From NCBI RefSeq assembly GCF_014647515.1, contig NZ_BMPI01000014.1, positions 124,001 through 188,000 of the forward strand: a DNA stretch of 64,000 nucleotides. Direction: 5' to 3'. This stretch comes from Dactylosporangium sucinum. Lineage in GTDB: Bacteria; Actinomycetota; Actinomycetes; Mycobacteriales; Micromonosporaceae. This document shows positions 16,241-24,902 of this stretch, piece after piece (within the stretch, counting starts at the first letter, position 1; each line of letters begins with the position of its first letter). Under the pieces are notes generated by a model. That model did not search any database. It saw only the letters and a program-made list of their open reading frames with translations, and was not told the origin of the DNA. The translations under genes were made by a program, and so were the position numbers.

Positions 16241-16873
16241 GTGGACTCCTTGGACAGGGGGTTGCCGGGCACGGCCGGCGAGCACCTCATGCAGGTGCGG
16301 GCCGGCACCGTGGAGCGGGCGGAGCGGTTCTACCGCCAGCAGGTGCTGCCCGAGCTCAACAACCACATGGCCGAGTTCGTCGGTCGCCAGGAGATGATGT
16401 TCGTGTCGACCGCGAGCGCGCTCGGGCACTGCGACTGCACGTTCCGGGCCGGGCCGCCGGGCTTCGTGCGGGTGCTCGGGCCCGGGCGGCTGGCCTGGCC
16501 GGAGTACCGCGGCAACGGCGTGCTGGCGAGCGTCGGCAACATGATCGAGAACCCGAACGTGGGGCTGCTGTTCGTGGACTTCTTCCGCGACGTCATCGGG
16601 CTGCACGTCAACGGCCACGCGACGATCGCCGCCGACGCCGAGATGCGCACGGCGTTCCCCGGCCTGCCGGTCGACCCGGTGCCCGGGCGGCGGGCGGAGC
16701 GGTGGGTCAACGTGTTCGTCGAGGAGGCCTACATCCACTGCGCGAAGCACATCCCCCACCTGCGGAAGGTGACCGCCGAGGACCGGGCCTGGGGCACCGA
16801 CGACGTCCGCCGCAAAGGCGGCGACTTCTTCGGCGTCGCGGCCGGGGCCGCGGAGGGTGCACCGGTACGGTGA
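16241..16873 (+). CDS. Pyridoxamine 5'-phosphate oxidase-fold flavoprotein
   Basis: A 210-residue protein from GTG 16241 behind GGGGAGGG. The split-barrel FMN-binding pattern can be seen: AEFVGRQEMMFVSTASALGH near the start, CTFRAGPPGFVRVLGPGRLA, then IENPNVGLLFVDFFRDVIGL and HVNGHATI. The conserved ending EEAYIHCAKHIP is typical of the putative FMN-binding PNPOx-like subgroup in actinobacteria. It is probably a flavin-, F420- or heme-linked oxidoreductase rather than a true PdxH. It lies 4 bases before the small helical protein gene. Confidence 0.85.
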   Translation: MDSLDRGLPGTAGEHLMQVRAGTVERAERFYRQQVLPELNNHMAEFVGRQEMMFVSTASALGHCDCTFRAGPPGFVRVLGPGRLAWPEYRGNGVLASVGNMIENPNVGLLFVDFFRDVIGLHVNGHATIAADAEMRTAFPGLPVDPVPGRRAERWVNVFVEEAYIHCAKHIPHLRKVTAEDRAWGTDDVRRKGGDFFGVAAGAAEGAPVR

Positions 16874-16877
16874 GGGG

Positions 16878-17066
16878 ATGAACAGCTTCTTCGACAAGGT
16901 GAAGGATCTCGCCGGCCAGCACGACGACAAGGTCGACGCGGCGCTGGACAAGGTCGGCGACCAGATTGACGAGCGCACCGGCAACAAGTACAGCGACCAC
17001 ATCGACAAGGCCGTCGACGCGGCCAAGGAGCACACCGGCGAGGGCGACACGACCCGCCAGCCTTAA
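16878..17066 (+). CDS. MT0933-like (Rv0909-type) antitoxin family protein
   Basis: A 62-residue, highly charged helical protein: KVKDLAGQHDDKVDAALDKV, then GDQIDERTGNKYSDHIDKAV and DAAKEHTGEGD. The pattern with GDQID-x-x-TGxKY-x-x-xID matches the family named after Rv0909. Most members in non-mycobacterial actinobacteria have no adjacent toxin, and none is seen here. ATG 16878 follows GAGGGG very closely. Its last bases overlap the convergent Nudix gene. Confidence 0.85.
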   Translation: MNSFFDKVKDLAGQHDDKVDAALDKVGDQIDERTGNKYSDHIDKAVDAAKEHTGEGDTTRQP

Positions 17067-17536
17067 GGCTCGTCCGCACCCCAGACGCCGCCCGGCGCGA
17101 GCGCGGCGATGACCGCGGCGAGGCCGGGCGGCTCCAGCCGGTCGGGCAGCGCGACCAGTTCGGCCGGCCCGACCCAGACGTGGGCCTGCAGGTTGAGCTG
17201 CTCGTCCGGCAGCAGGCCGGTGCGCGCGAGGGCCGGCCGCTCGGCGTCGAACCGGGCGAGGAAGAACTGCTCCTCGCCCACGAACCGCTTGCCGTTCCAC
17301 CGCACGTCCCGCTCGACGGCGACGAACGCCTCGCCGACCGCCGCCGGGTCGAGCCCGGTCTCCTCGGCCAGCTCCCGCCGCGCCGCCTCCAGGGGCGTCT
17401 CGCCCGGGTCGATGCCGCCGCCGGGCGGCTCCCACAGGCGGCTGCCGTCGAACGGGTCCCGCCAGTGCAGCAGCAGGACCCGCTGCGCGCGGTCGAGGCA
17501 GACGATGCGGGCCGCGGGCCGGTGATGTGTCTCCAC
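17063..17536 (-). CDS. Nudix hydrolase
   Basis: A hydrolase of 157 residues that cleaves nucleoside diphosphates linked to another moiety. The Nudix box is perfect: GGIDPGETPLEAARRELAEE followed by TGL, with the metal-binding REL-x-EE core. GTG 17536 was chosen; an upstream GTG would extend it to 17581. The N-terminal strand VETHHRPAARIVCLDRAQRV and the WRDPFDGSRLWEPP loop are typical of small actinobacterial members. Substrate unknown. Confidence 0.93.
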   Translation of the reverse strand: METHHRPAARIVCLDRAQRVLLLHWRDPFDGSRLWEPPGGGIDPGETPLEAARRELAEETGLDPAAVGEAFVAVERDVRWNGKRFVGEEQFFLARFDAERPALARTGLLPDEQLNLQAHVWVGPAELVALPDRLEPPGLAAVIAALAPGGVWGADEP

Positions 17537-17584
17537 GCCGCAGACCCTACGGCCGTCAGGGCCGCAGCCGGAACGCTCCATCGG

Positions 17585-18139
17585 TCACGAGCGTGCGCCG
17601 GGTGTCGCGGCCTTGCGGGCCCGGTAGGCCGTTACCGCGGCGCGGTTGCCGCAGCCGCCGTCGCAGTAGCGCTTGGAGCGGTTCTTCGACAGGTCGATGA
17701 GGACGCTGTCGCAGGTGTCCGACGCGCACGAGCGGAGCCGGGACAGCTCGCCGCTGCGGACCACGTCCACGAAGGCCATCGCCGCCTCCACCGCCATCCG
17801 CGTCGCCAGGGGCGCGTCCGTCGGGGTCGCGTGCAGGTGATACGGGTAGTCGTCGTGCCGCACCAGCTGGGGCAGGGCCCGGGAGTCGCGCAGGATGCCG
17901 TTCACCTCGGCCGCCAGTGCGTCCTCGTCCAGGTCCCACAAGCGGCGCAGGCGGGCGCGCAGGGCCCGGACCGAGCGGAGCTCCGCCTCCGTGCGCTCGT
18001 GGCGGCCGGTGAAGCCCCACTCCGCCAGGAACGCGGTCAGCGCCGCCACGTCGGGGAGCTGCTCGCCGTCCTGGCCGTCGGTGTTCGCCAACGCGACGGC
18101 GCAGGCGATGGCCAGCTCCGTGTCATGGGCAAAAACCAT
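17585..18139 (-). CDS. CGNR zinc-finger regulator (ABATE domain)
   Basis: A 184-residue protein. The N-terminal ABATE-type stress-response domain is followed by the C-terminal treble-clef CGNR finger (RLRSCASDTCDSVLIDLSKN, then RSKRYCDGGCGNRAAVTAYR), with four cysteines in place. ATG 18139 has AGGAG 8 bases upstream; the in-frame ATG further upstream is less likely. CGNR proteins are typically divergent from an exporter or hydrolase gene. Here the neighbour is an EamA transporter, and the two starts are 77 bases apart. Confidence 0.92.
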   Translation of the reverse strand: MVFAHDTELAIACAVALANTDGQDGEQLPDVAALTAFLAEWGFTGRHERTEAELRSVRALRARLRRLWDLDEDALAAEVNGILRDSRALPQLVRHDDYPYHLHATPTDAPLATRMAVEAAMAFVDVVRSGELSRLRSCASDTCDSVLIDLSKNRSKRYCDGGCGNRAAVTAYRARKAATPGARS

Positions 18140-18140
18140 C

Positions 18141-18170
18141 TTGACTCCTGTCAGCACGGCCGCCTAGTGT
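18141..18170 (+). promoter_or_regulatory. Promoter of the EamA exporter
   Basis: TTGACT (18141-18146), an 18-base spacer and TAGTGT (18165-18170). Transcription would start near 18177, 40 bases before ATG 18217. It overlaps the ribosome site of the divergent CGNR gene, so the two genes share control DNA. Confidence 0.55.
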
Positions 18171-18216
18171 CATGACCGTCGGCAACTTTAGCTTATTACA
18201 GGCCCGGGAGGCCGCC

Positions 18217-19212
18217 ATGCGTCGCCACTCCACCGCCGGCCTCGGGCTGGCGCTGCTGTCGGCGGTCACGTTCGCCACGTCCGGCACGTTCGCCCGGTCG
18301 CTCATCGACGCCGGGTGGACGGCCGAGGCCGCCGTCGCCGCGCGGGTGGGCGTCGCCGCGCTCGTGCTCGCCCCGGCCGCCGTGTGGTCGCTGCGCGGGA
18401 AGTGGGGCACGCTGCGCCGCAACCTCGGCACGGTGGGGCTGTTCGGGCTGCTCGCCGTCGGGGCGGCCCAGGCGTTCTTCTTCAACGCGGTGCAGTACCT
18501 GCCGATCGGCGTCGCGCTGCTGCTGGAGTACCTCGGCATCATCCTCGTGGTGGGCTGGATGTGGGCGGTCCACGGCCAGCGGCCCCGCCGCCTCACCGTC
18601 GCCGGCGCGGGCGTCGCCGTGCTCGGGCTGGTGTTCGTCCTCGACCTCACCGGCGGCGGCGACCTCGACCCGGTCGGCGTCCTCTGGGGGCTCGGCGCGG
18701 CGGTCGGGCTGGCCGCCTACTTCGTGCTGTCCGCCCGCGGCGACGACGGGCTGCCGTCCGTGGCGCTGGCCAGCGCCGGCATGGCGGTCGGCGCGCTCGC
18801 GCTGGCCGGACTGGGCGCGGTGGGTGTCCTGTCGCTGCATGCCACGTTCGGTACCGTCGAATTCGCCGGCCACCGCATGAGCTGGATCGTGCCGCTCGCC
18901 GGCCTGTCGATCGTGGCGGCCGTCGTGTCCTACGTCGCCGGGATCGGCGCCGCCCGCATCCTCGGCGCGCGGCTCTCGTCGTTCGTGGGGCTGACCGAGG
19001 TCATGTTCGCCGTGCTCATCGCCTGGCTGGTGCTCGGCGAGCTGCCCACCGGCGTCCAGTTCGTCGGCGGCGCCCTCATCGTCACCGGCGTCGTGCTGGT
19101 GCGCATCGACGAGTTCCGCACGCCGGCCGCCGCGGACGAAGCGCCCGCGGCGGCCGAGGACGAGGTCAGTTCACCAGCGCTGTCGCCAGCTGGCGCGCGT
19201 GCTCGTAGATGA
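18217..19212 (+). CDS. EamA-family (DMT) transporter
   Basis: A 331-residue, ten-helix drug/metabolite transporter with two EamA halves. The first holds AVTFATSGTFARSLIDAGWT and FFFNAVQYLPIGVALLLEYL; the second holds GLTEVMFAVLIAWLVLGELP. ATG 18217 is preceded by GGGAGG; the ATG at 18172 is probably not used. A charged Ala/Glu-rich tail overlaps the convergent gene by 47 bases. CGNR-EamA pairs suggest inducible export, and the substrate is unknown. Confidence 0.92.
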   Translation: MRRHSTAGLGLALLSAVTFATSGTFARSLIDAGWTAEAAVAARVGVAALVLAPAAVWSLRGKWGTLRRNLGTVGLFGLLAVGAAQAFFFNAVQYLPIGVALLLEYLGIILVVGWMWAVHGQRPRRLTVAGAGVAVLGLVFVLDLTGGGDLDPVGVLWGLGAAVGLAAYFVLSARGDDGLPSVALASAGMAVGALALAGLGAVGVLSLHATFGTVEFAGHRMSWIVPLAGLSIVAAVVSYVAGIGAARILGARLSSFVGLTEVMFAVLIAWLVLGELPTGVQFVGGALIVTGVVLVRIDEFRTPAAADEAPAAAEDEVSSPALSPAGARARR

Positions 19213-19858
19213 CCGTCGCGTCGTCGCCCGGCTGCGCGCGCGGGCCCTCCTGCACGTGCCAGAGCTCGTACGTGTGGCCGGCCACCGGCCCGGGCCAGCC
19301 CGGCACGCTGAACGAGAACGGCGCGGTCACGCTCGCGGCGCCGCCGGTGGGCAGGATCGGCCAGACGGTCGCGAAGCCCTCCTCGATCCGCCCGTTGCCC
19401 TCCGTGACGTCGGCCAGGTAGGTCAGCTCGGCGAGCACCCCCGGGCAGGTGGCACCCTCGCGGGGCAGGACGTCGAAGGTCTTGCCGCGCAGCGCGAGCC
19501 TCCAGGCGACGGCGCACTGCGACGGCAGGACGTTCCCCGGCGCCGGGACCGTCGCGGACGGCAGGCCGAGCGCCCCCGTGGCGCCGGCCGACGCGCCGCG
19601 CGACGCCGCCGGCACCGCGCCGTCGCCGGCCCCGGCGCCGCGCAGGCCCACCGCGATCCCGACGATCACGACGAGGATCGCGGCCGCCACCGCGAGCAGG
19701 TGTCCGCGCCGCGCGCGCGGTTCCGGCGCGCCGAAGGCCGGCTCGACCGGCGGCGGATCGGCCCGGCGCAGCACGTCGAGCAGGCCCGCGGTGACGTCGA
19801 GGTCAGCGTCGGCGCGATAGGCGCGACGCACGAGGTCACGCGTGAGGTCGGTCGGCAT
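19166..19858 (-). CDS. Membrane partner of ECF sigma factor
   Basis: A 230-residue protein. The cytoplasmic N-terminus of about 50 residues (MPTDLTRDLVRRAYRADADL, then LLDVLRRADPPPVEP) precedes one membrane helix (about 53-73), a Gly/Ala/Ser linker and an extracytoplasmic domain with two cysteines (LPSQCAVAWRL and REGATCPGVL). Its start overlaps the sigma gene by 23 bases. The topology is typical of anti-sigma or sensor partners, but no HxxxCxxC motif exists. Confidence 0.72.
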   Translation of the reverse strand: MPTDLTRDLVRRAYRADADLDVTAGLLDVLRRADPPPVEPAFGAPEPRARRGHLLAVAAAILVVIVGIAVGLRGAGAGDGAVPAASRGASAGATGALGLPSATVPAPGNVLPSQCAVAWRLALRGKTFDVLPREGATCPGVLAELTYLADVTEGNGRIEEGFATVWPILPTGGAASVTAPFSFSVPGWPGPVAGHTYELWHVQEGPRAQPGDDATVIYEHARQLATALVN

Positions 19859-20417
19859 CGCTGGCCTCCGTCAGGGACTGGTACCGGCGCACGTAGGGCT
19901 GCAGCAGGCGCCGCACCTCGGCGACGTGGCTGCGCACGGTGGACTCGGTGATGTCGAGGTAGCTCGCGATCTCCGCGTAGCTGTCGTCGTGCAGGAAGTA
20001 CAGCAGCGCCACCTGGCGCCGCCGGACGGGCTGGCCGTCGATGAGCGCGCGGACGGCCCGCTCCAGGCTCAGCCGGTCGGTCACCCGGTCGAGCGCCGGG
20101 TCGTCGCCGCCGGCGTCGGCGTCCTCGGCCAGCGGCTCGAAGCGCGCGCTGACCAGGGCGTGGCGGCGGACGTAGTTCTTCGCGGTGGTCAGCACGTAGG
20201 CCCGCCGCTGGGCGTCGTCGAGGTGCTGCAGGCTCGCCCAGCGCTCCAGGATGCGGGCGAAGCTCTCGGCGACCGCCTCCCGGGCCAGGTCGGCGCCCGC
20301 GAAGGCGGTCATCGCGTGCAGCACGCGCGCCGCGCTGGCCACGTAGAACTCGGTGAAGTCGGGCGGCGCGAGGCCGACCTCGTGCGGCGCGACGGACCGT
20401 CGCCTGTTGTCGATCAT
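19836..20417 (-). CDS. ECF-type RNA polymerase sigma factor
   Basis: A 193-residue sigma factor. Region 2 is FTEFYVASAARVLHAMTAFA, then LAREAVAESFARILERWASL and YVLTTAKNYVRRH. Region 4 is RRRQVALLYFLHDDSYAEIA, then SYLDITESTVRSHVAEVRRLL. Start at ATG 20417. It lies back to back with the penicillin-binding protein gene (45 bases between starts), which makes the PBP a possible target. The overlapping downstream membrane protein is its likely regulator. Confidence 0.92.
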   Translation of the reverse strand: MIDNRRRSVAPHEVGLAPPDFTEFYVASAARVLHAMTAFAGADLAREAVAESFARILERWASLQHLDDAQRRAYVLTTAKNYVRRHALVSARFEPLAEDADAGGDDPALDRVTDRLSLERAVRALIDGQPVRRRQVALLYFLHDDSYAEIASYLDITESTVRSHVAEVRRLLQPYVRRYQSLTEASDADRPHA

Positions 20418-20461
20418 CCACGCTCCCTCGTTCGGCGCCTGTCCCTAGAGAGAGCGGGCAG

Positions 20462-22645
20462 GTGCCGAATCTGTCCAGACGGTACGGTGACCCGGTGGCA
20501 GACATCGATGCGGCGGCAGGGAAGAAACGCCGCTGGCGGAAGGTCCTCATCATCTGCGGCGTGGTGGTCGCCGTGCTCGCCGGCGGCACGGCCGCGGCCG
20601 GCACGTACTACTTCGACAACGTCGCGCTCCCCGAGGACGTCGCGATGGCGCGGTCGACCACGATCTACTACGCCGACGGCGTGACCCCCATCGCCCGCAT
20701 CGGCGACACCAACCGCACGGTGATCCCGATCGACCAGGTGCCGCCGGACGTGCAGCACGCGGTGGTCGCCGCCGAGGACCCGACCTTCTACGCGAACAGC
20801 GGCGCCGGCTACGGCGACTTCGCGCGCGCCGCGTGGTATTCCGAGGACGAGTGGCGCGGTCACGCGACGATCAGCCAGCAGTACGCGCGCCAGTGGGCGG
20901 CGCTCGAGGGCGACGGCTACGCGCGGAAGGCGCGCGAGTCGGTCATCGCGATCAAGCTGAACCAGCAGTACGAGAAGACCAAGGTCCTCGAGATGTACCT
21001 CAACATCTGCGACTTCGGACGCGGCGCGCACGGCATCCAGGCCGCCGCGCAGGCGTACTTCGGCAAGGCCGCGAAGGACCTCACGACCGCCGAGGGGATC
21101 GTCCTGGCCGCGCTCATCGGCGATCCGCAGGCCGACCCGGCGGCGGACGCCGGTCCGGTGCGGCAGCGGTTCACCGAGATCCAGGCCGCGATGGTCGGGC
21201 TCGGCTTCCTGCAGGCCGGCGGCCTCGACTATCCGGCGCGGATCCGCACCGCCGACGAGACCCGGTCGGACGACACGAAGCTCAAGGCCGCGCTGGCCGG
21301 GCCCGGCGGGCTCATCGTGCACCACGTCCTCGGCGAGGTCGCCGCGCTCACCGACCCGCGCACCGGCCAGCTCCTCTACGCGGACCAGGACCGGGACGGC
21401 AAGCGGAACTTCGACAAGGTCCGCAACGGCGGCCTGAAGATCGTGACGACGGTCGACCAGCGGATCCAGGAGGCGGCGGTCCGGGCCGCGTCGCGCACAT
21501 CCGCCGGGTCGGTGATGCAGGACCAGCCGGAGAACCTGCAGGCGGCCCTCGTCGCCGTCGAGCCCACGACCGGCGCCGTCAAGGCGTACTACGGCGGCGA
21601 CCAGGGCCACGGCAACGACTACGCCGGCCACTACGACGACCCCGTCCTCGGCGACGGCAACGAGACCTGCTGCGGCGGCCACCCGCCGGGCGCCACGTTC
21701 GGCGTGTACGCGCTCGCGGCCGGGCTCATGGCCGGCTACCGCACCGACTCGGGCTGGAACGGCACGTCGCCGCAGGAGTTCCCGACGAGCGGCCGCACGC
21801 TCAAGCAGGGCAACCCGGTCAAGAACGCCGGCGAGGGCGCCGCGGACGCGCCGGCCTGCCGGTCGGGCAAGCCGACGTGGTGCACCCTGGACGAGGCGGC
21901 GGTCATGTCGCTCAACACGCCGTACTACGGGCTCACCGAGGCGGTCGGCGCGGACAAGGTCATCGACGTGGCCCGGGCCGCCGGCATCAGCGAGATGTGG
22001 GCGACCGTCGACGGCGCGATGCAGCGGGTCGACGTCGCCCACCACGACGGCAAGGCCGTGTCCCCGAAGTACTTCGGCACCGAGGCCGGCATCGGCCAGT
22101 ATCCGGTGACCGTCCTCGACCAGGCCGCCGGCATGGCCACGTTCGCCGCCCGCGGCCTGGCCGCGCACACCCACTTCCTCAAGGAGGTCTGGACCGACGG
22201 CAAGAAGACCTTCGGCGAGGTCGTCCGGCCCACCCGCGTCCCCGGCCTCACCGTGGAGATGGCCGATGACGTGAACGCGGTCCTGCAGGGAGTGCCGGCG
22301 CGCTACGGCCTGGGCCTGGCCGGCGGGCGCCCGGTCGCCGGCAAGACCGGGACGTGGCAGTTCGGCCCGACGACCGGCGTCGCCCACGCCTGGATGGTCG
22401 GGCACACCGCGTCCGACCCGGCCGCAAAGTCGCCGGGGCTCGCCGCCGCGGTGTGGGTCGGCAACCGGGCCGAGGAGCACAACCTGATCGACCGGGCCGG
22501 CCGCCCGGTCACCGGCGCCACGCTCCCCGGCACGGTCTGGCGCGCCTTCCTCGACGACGCGCTCACCGCCGTCGCGATGCCGGTCGCCGCCTTCCCGCCG
22601 GCGGCCGGCACCGGCGCGAAGACGGTCGGCACCGGGGTCAGATGA
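20462..22645 (+). CDS. Class A penicillin-binding protein with degenerate transpeptidase site
   Basis: A 727-residue bifunctional-type PBP: cytoplasmic basic tail, one membrane helix (about 28-50), GT51 glycosyltransferase domain, then penicillin-binding domain. The GT51 glutamates appear intact (AAEDPTFY, E105; RKARES, E159), although GGSTITQQ reads HATISQQ. In the transpeptidase, SxN (S483-L-N485) and KTG (628-630) are present. The nucleophile motif SxxK instead reads PPGATFGVY, so Ala411 and Gly414 replace Ser and Lys. It should polymerise glycan but not cross-link or bind penicillin covalently. GTG 20495, 6 bases after TACGGT, is an alternative leaderless start. Confidence 0.9.
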   Translation: MPNLSRRYGDPVADIDAAAGKKRRWRKVLIICGVVVAVLAGGTAAAGTYYFDNVALPEDVAMARSTTIYYADGVTPIARIGDTNRTVIPIDQVPPDVQHAVVAAEDPTFYANSGAGYGDFARAAWYSEDEWRGHATISQQYARQWAALEGDGYARKARESVIAIKLNQQYEKTKVLEMYLNICDFGRGAHGIQAAAQAYFGKAAKDLTTAEGIVLAALIGDPQADPAADAGPVRQRFTEIQAAMVGLGFLQAGGLDYPARIRTADETRSDDTKLKAALAGPGGLIVHHVLGEVAALTDPRTGQLLYADQDRDGKRNFDKVRNGGLKIVTTVDQRIQEAAVRAASRTSAGSVMQDQPENLQAALVAVEPTTGAVKAYYGGDQGHGNDYAGHYDDPVLGDGNETCCGGHPPGATFGVYALAAGLMAGYRTDSGWNGTSPQEFPTSGRTLKQGNPVKNAGEGAADAPACRSGKPTWCTLDEAAVMSLNTPYYGLTEAVGADKVIDVARAAGISEMWATVDGAMQRVDVAHHDGKAVSPKYFGTEAGIGQYPVTVLDQAAGMATFAARGLAAHTHFLKEVWTDGKKTFGEVVRPTRVPGLTVEMADDVNAVLQGVPARYGLGLAGGRPVAGKTGTWQFGPTTGVAHAWMVGHTASDPAAKSPGLAAAVWVGNRAEEHNLIDRAGRPVTGATLPGTVWRAFLDDALTAVAMPVAAFPPAAGTGAKTVGTGVR

Positions 22646-24218
22646 TCCGCGGCGGGCTCGGCGGGCTCTCGTGCCAGCGCCGGTCGAGCGCCGTCACGAC
22701 GTAGGTGTAGCGCCGGCCCGGCTCGGCCGTCGGGTCGGTGTACGCCGTGCCGCGCACCGTCGCGATGAGGTGCGCGGCGTCGGCGAGGTCGCAGCCGCGC
22801 GGGATCCTGACGCCGTCGAAGCGGTACACCCCGAACGAGGTCGCCGCGGCGTCGAGGGCGCGCCAGCGCAGCTCGGCCCCGGCGGCCGTGCGCCGCGCCT
22901 GCGTGACGACGGGGAACAGCATCGGCCGCGCCGGCCCCCAGCTCGGCGGGAACGCCGGGCGGCTGCGGTGCTCGGCGGCCAGCAGCGTCTCGGCGCCCAG
23001 CCGGTCGGCGCGCACCTGCACGGCGCTGAAGTGCACGTCGCCGCGCACCTGCGGGTACTGCCGGTTGAACGTCAGGTGCGACGACAGCTCGCCGGGCTCG
23101 AACCAGGCCGCCGGCTGCCCGGCCGCGGCGACCTTGTAGTCGGCCTGCCCGATGTACAACTGGACGTCCGTCCCGGCGACGACGTCGGCCCACCAGGGCA
23201 CGAGCTTCGCGTAGTCGGCGACGGCGAACCCGATGTTCCAGTACACCTGGGGCACGATGTAGTCGATCCAGCCCTCCCGCACCCACTTGCGCGTGTCGGC
23301 GAAGTTGGCGTCGTAGGACTGCGTGCCGTTGGTGTCGGAGCCGAGCGGGTCGGCGGCCTTGTTGCGCCAGATGCCGAACGGGCTCACGCCGAAGCGCACC
23401 CACGGCTTGACGGCGTGGATCCGCTGGTCCATCTCCTGGATGAGCAGGTCGATGTTGTGCCGGCGCCAGTCGGCCTTGTTCGGGAAGGCGCCACCGTACC
23501 GCGCGAACGTCCCGTCGTCGCCGAAGTCCTGCCCGGCGGCCGGGTACGGGTAGAAGTAGTCGTCGAAGTGCACGCCGTCGACGTCGTACCGCGCGACCGC
23601 GTCCATGATCGCGTCCTGCACCCAGGCGCGGGCCTCGGGAATGCCCGGGTCGAAGTAGAGCCGCCCGGCCGCGTTGTCGACCGGGTACGCGACCGCCCAC
23701 TCCGGGTGCACGCGCAGCGGGCTGCTCGCGGGCAGCTTCGAGACGTCGGTCCCGGCCCCGCCGGGCGCCGGCATGCTGGCCCGGTACGGGTTGAACCAGG
23801 CGTGGAACTCGAGGTTCCGCTCGTGCGCCCGCCGGACGAGATACTCGAGCGGGTCCCATCCGGGGTCCTGCCCGGCAACCCCGGTCAGGTACTGCGACCA
23901 GGGCTCGTACGCCGAGGGCCAGAACGCGTCGGCGTGCGGCCGCACCTGCACGATGACGGCGTTGAACCCCTGGGCGACGGCGAGGTCGAGCCACCCGTCG
24001 TACTCCGCCTTGACCTCACGCTCCGACCGCCCGGGCGCACTGGGCCAGTCGATGTTGACGACGCTCGCGATCCACATCGCGCGCAGCTGGTACTTCGGGG
24101 TCGCCGGACTGGTCACGCAGTCCTTCCCGGCGGCCGCGGAACCACCGGTAGCCGGGACGACGGCGACGGCCGCCGCGGCGACGGCCACGGCAACGACTCG
24201 GGCGATTCGCCACAACAC
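22638..24218 (-). CDS. Secreted GH10-like (DUF187) hydrolase with C-terminal FN3
   Basis: A 526-residue secreted protein. GTG 24218 follows GGAGGTGGT and opens a clear signal peptide ending near GGSAAAGKD. The catalytic TIM barrel is of the glycosyl-hydrolase-like 10 type: RAMWIASVVNIDWPS, FNAVIVQVRPHADAFWPS, VDGVHFDDYFYPYP (acidic pair in HFDDYF) and VPQVYWNIGF. A short FN3-like domain (TAYTDPTAEPGRRYTYVVTA) ends the protein. Members are linked to cell-wall or polysaccharide turnover. The last 8 bases overlap the convergent PBP gene. Confidence 0.9.
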   Translation of the reverse strand: MLWRIARVVAVAVAAAAVAVVPATGGSAAAGKDCVTSPATPKYQLRAMWIASVVNIDWPSAPGRSEREVKAEYDGWLDLAVAQGFNAVIVQVRPHADAFWPSAYEPWSQYLTGVAGQDPGWDPLEYLVRRAHERNLEFHAWFNPYRASMPAPGGAGTDVSKLPASSPLRVHPEWAVAYPVDNAAGRLYFDPGIPEARAWVQDAIMDAVARYDVDGVHFDDYFYPYPAAGQDFGDDGTFARYGGAFPNKADWRRHNIDLLIQEMDQRIHAVKPWVRFGVSPFGIWRNKAADPLGSDTNGTQSYDANFADTRKWVREGWIDYIVPQVYWNIGFAVADYAKLVPWWADVVAGTDVQLYIGQADYKVAAAGQPAAWFEPGELSSHLTFNRQYPQVRGDVHFSAVQVRADRLGAETLLAAEHRSRPAFPPSWGPARPMLFPVVTQARRTAAGAELRWRALDAAATSFGVYRFDGVRIPRGCDLADAAHLIATVRGTAYTDPTAEPGRRYTYVVTALDRRWHESPPSPPRII

Positions 24219-24232
24219 GGCACCACCTCCAT

Positions 24233-24279
24233 GTTGAAACATTCCCACCATTGAATCGGTTTGGTTGGCAAGTTTCAAC
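24233..24279. promoter_or_regulatory. Inverted repeat GTTGAAAC-N31-GTTTCAAC upstream of hydrolase
   Basis: Perfect 8-bp arms at 24233-24240 and 24272-24279, about 39 bases centre to centre, bracket the predicted promoter. On the minus strand TTGAAA lies in the distal arm and TTCAAT follows after 17 bases. The proximal arm overlaps the start of the leader. This is a plausible repressor loop or two half-sites; TGAAA-type sites are used by some sugar-phosphate regulators. Confidence 0.5.
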
Positions 24280-24356
24280 ACCCGAGCCGGCTTCGACAAT
24301 CATCACCACGGCGGGACCGAGGGCCACTTCGGTTCCCACGATCATGGGCGGCGCCG

Positions 24357-24902
24357 TCAGGCCACCTGGTAGGTCAGCGTGACGCTGTTGTTCGACGGGT
24401 CGTACTCGGTCCACGGGGCCGGGCTCTGGAACGGGTAGATCCAGACCAGGAACGTGTACGTGCCCGGGGCCTGCGGGGCCCGGAAGAACACCGACAGCTG
24501 ATAGGTCGCGCCCGACGGGATGCTGCCCACGTCGAACGCCAGGCCGTTGTTGTAGCCGCCGAAGCAGCCGTACTGCGGGCCCACGTCGACGTGGCAGCCC
24601 ACCCGTTCGTCCGCCGGGGTGCCCGGCTCGAAGCCGACATAGACCACACCCGATGCCGGGCCGGGCCACGGGACGGGGGCCGACAGGCCGCCCGTGCGCC
24701 AGCCCGTGTTCGTGACCTGGGCCGTGTACGTGTGCATGGCGCCGGGCGACACCACCGGGGCGGTCCAGGCGACGACCGAGATGTCGGCGTACACGTGGTA
24801 GCACCGCACGCCGGTGCAGGGGGCGGCCGCGGCCGGGGTGGCGGGCACGGCCGCCACCGTGATCAGCACCGCGGCCAGCAGAAGGCCGAGCCGACGCATC
24901 AT
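24357..24902 (-). CDS. Secreted beta-sandwich protein, unknown function
   Basis: A 181-residue exported protein with a classical signal peptide cleaved near TPAAAAPC. The mature part is rich in aromatic and Gly/Pro residues and reads like a CARDB/DUF11-type adhesion or Ig-like fold (HTYTAQVTNTGWRTGGLS, GTYTFLVWIYPF, YDPSNNSVTLTYQV). Four cysteines could form two disulfides. No catalytic motif is seen. It is encoded 138 bases downstream of the hydrolase start, on the same strand but as a separate unit. Confidence 0.75.
   Translation of the reverse strand: MMRRLGLLLAAVLITVAAVPATPAAAAPCTGVRCYHVYADISVVAWTAPVVSPGAMHTYTAQVTNTGWRTGGLSAPVPWPGPASGVVYVGFEPGTPADERVGCHVDVGPQYGCFGGYNNGLAFDVGSIPSGATYQLSVFFRAPQAPGTYTFLVWIYPFQSPAPWTEYDPSNNSVTLTYQVA

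Noticed and set aside
20414-22480. 688-residue minus-strand open frame opposite the PBP
   Set aside because: The plus strand encodes a recognisable GT51/PBP protein; the antisense frame has no motifs.
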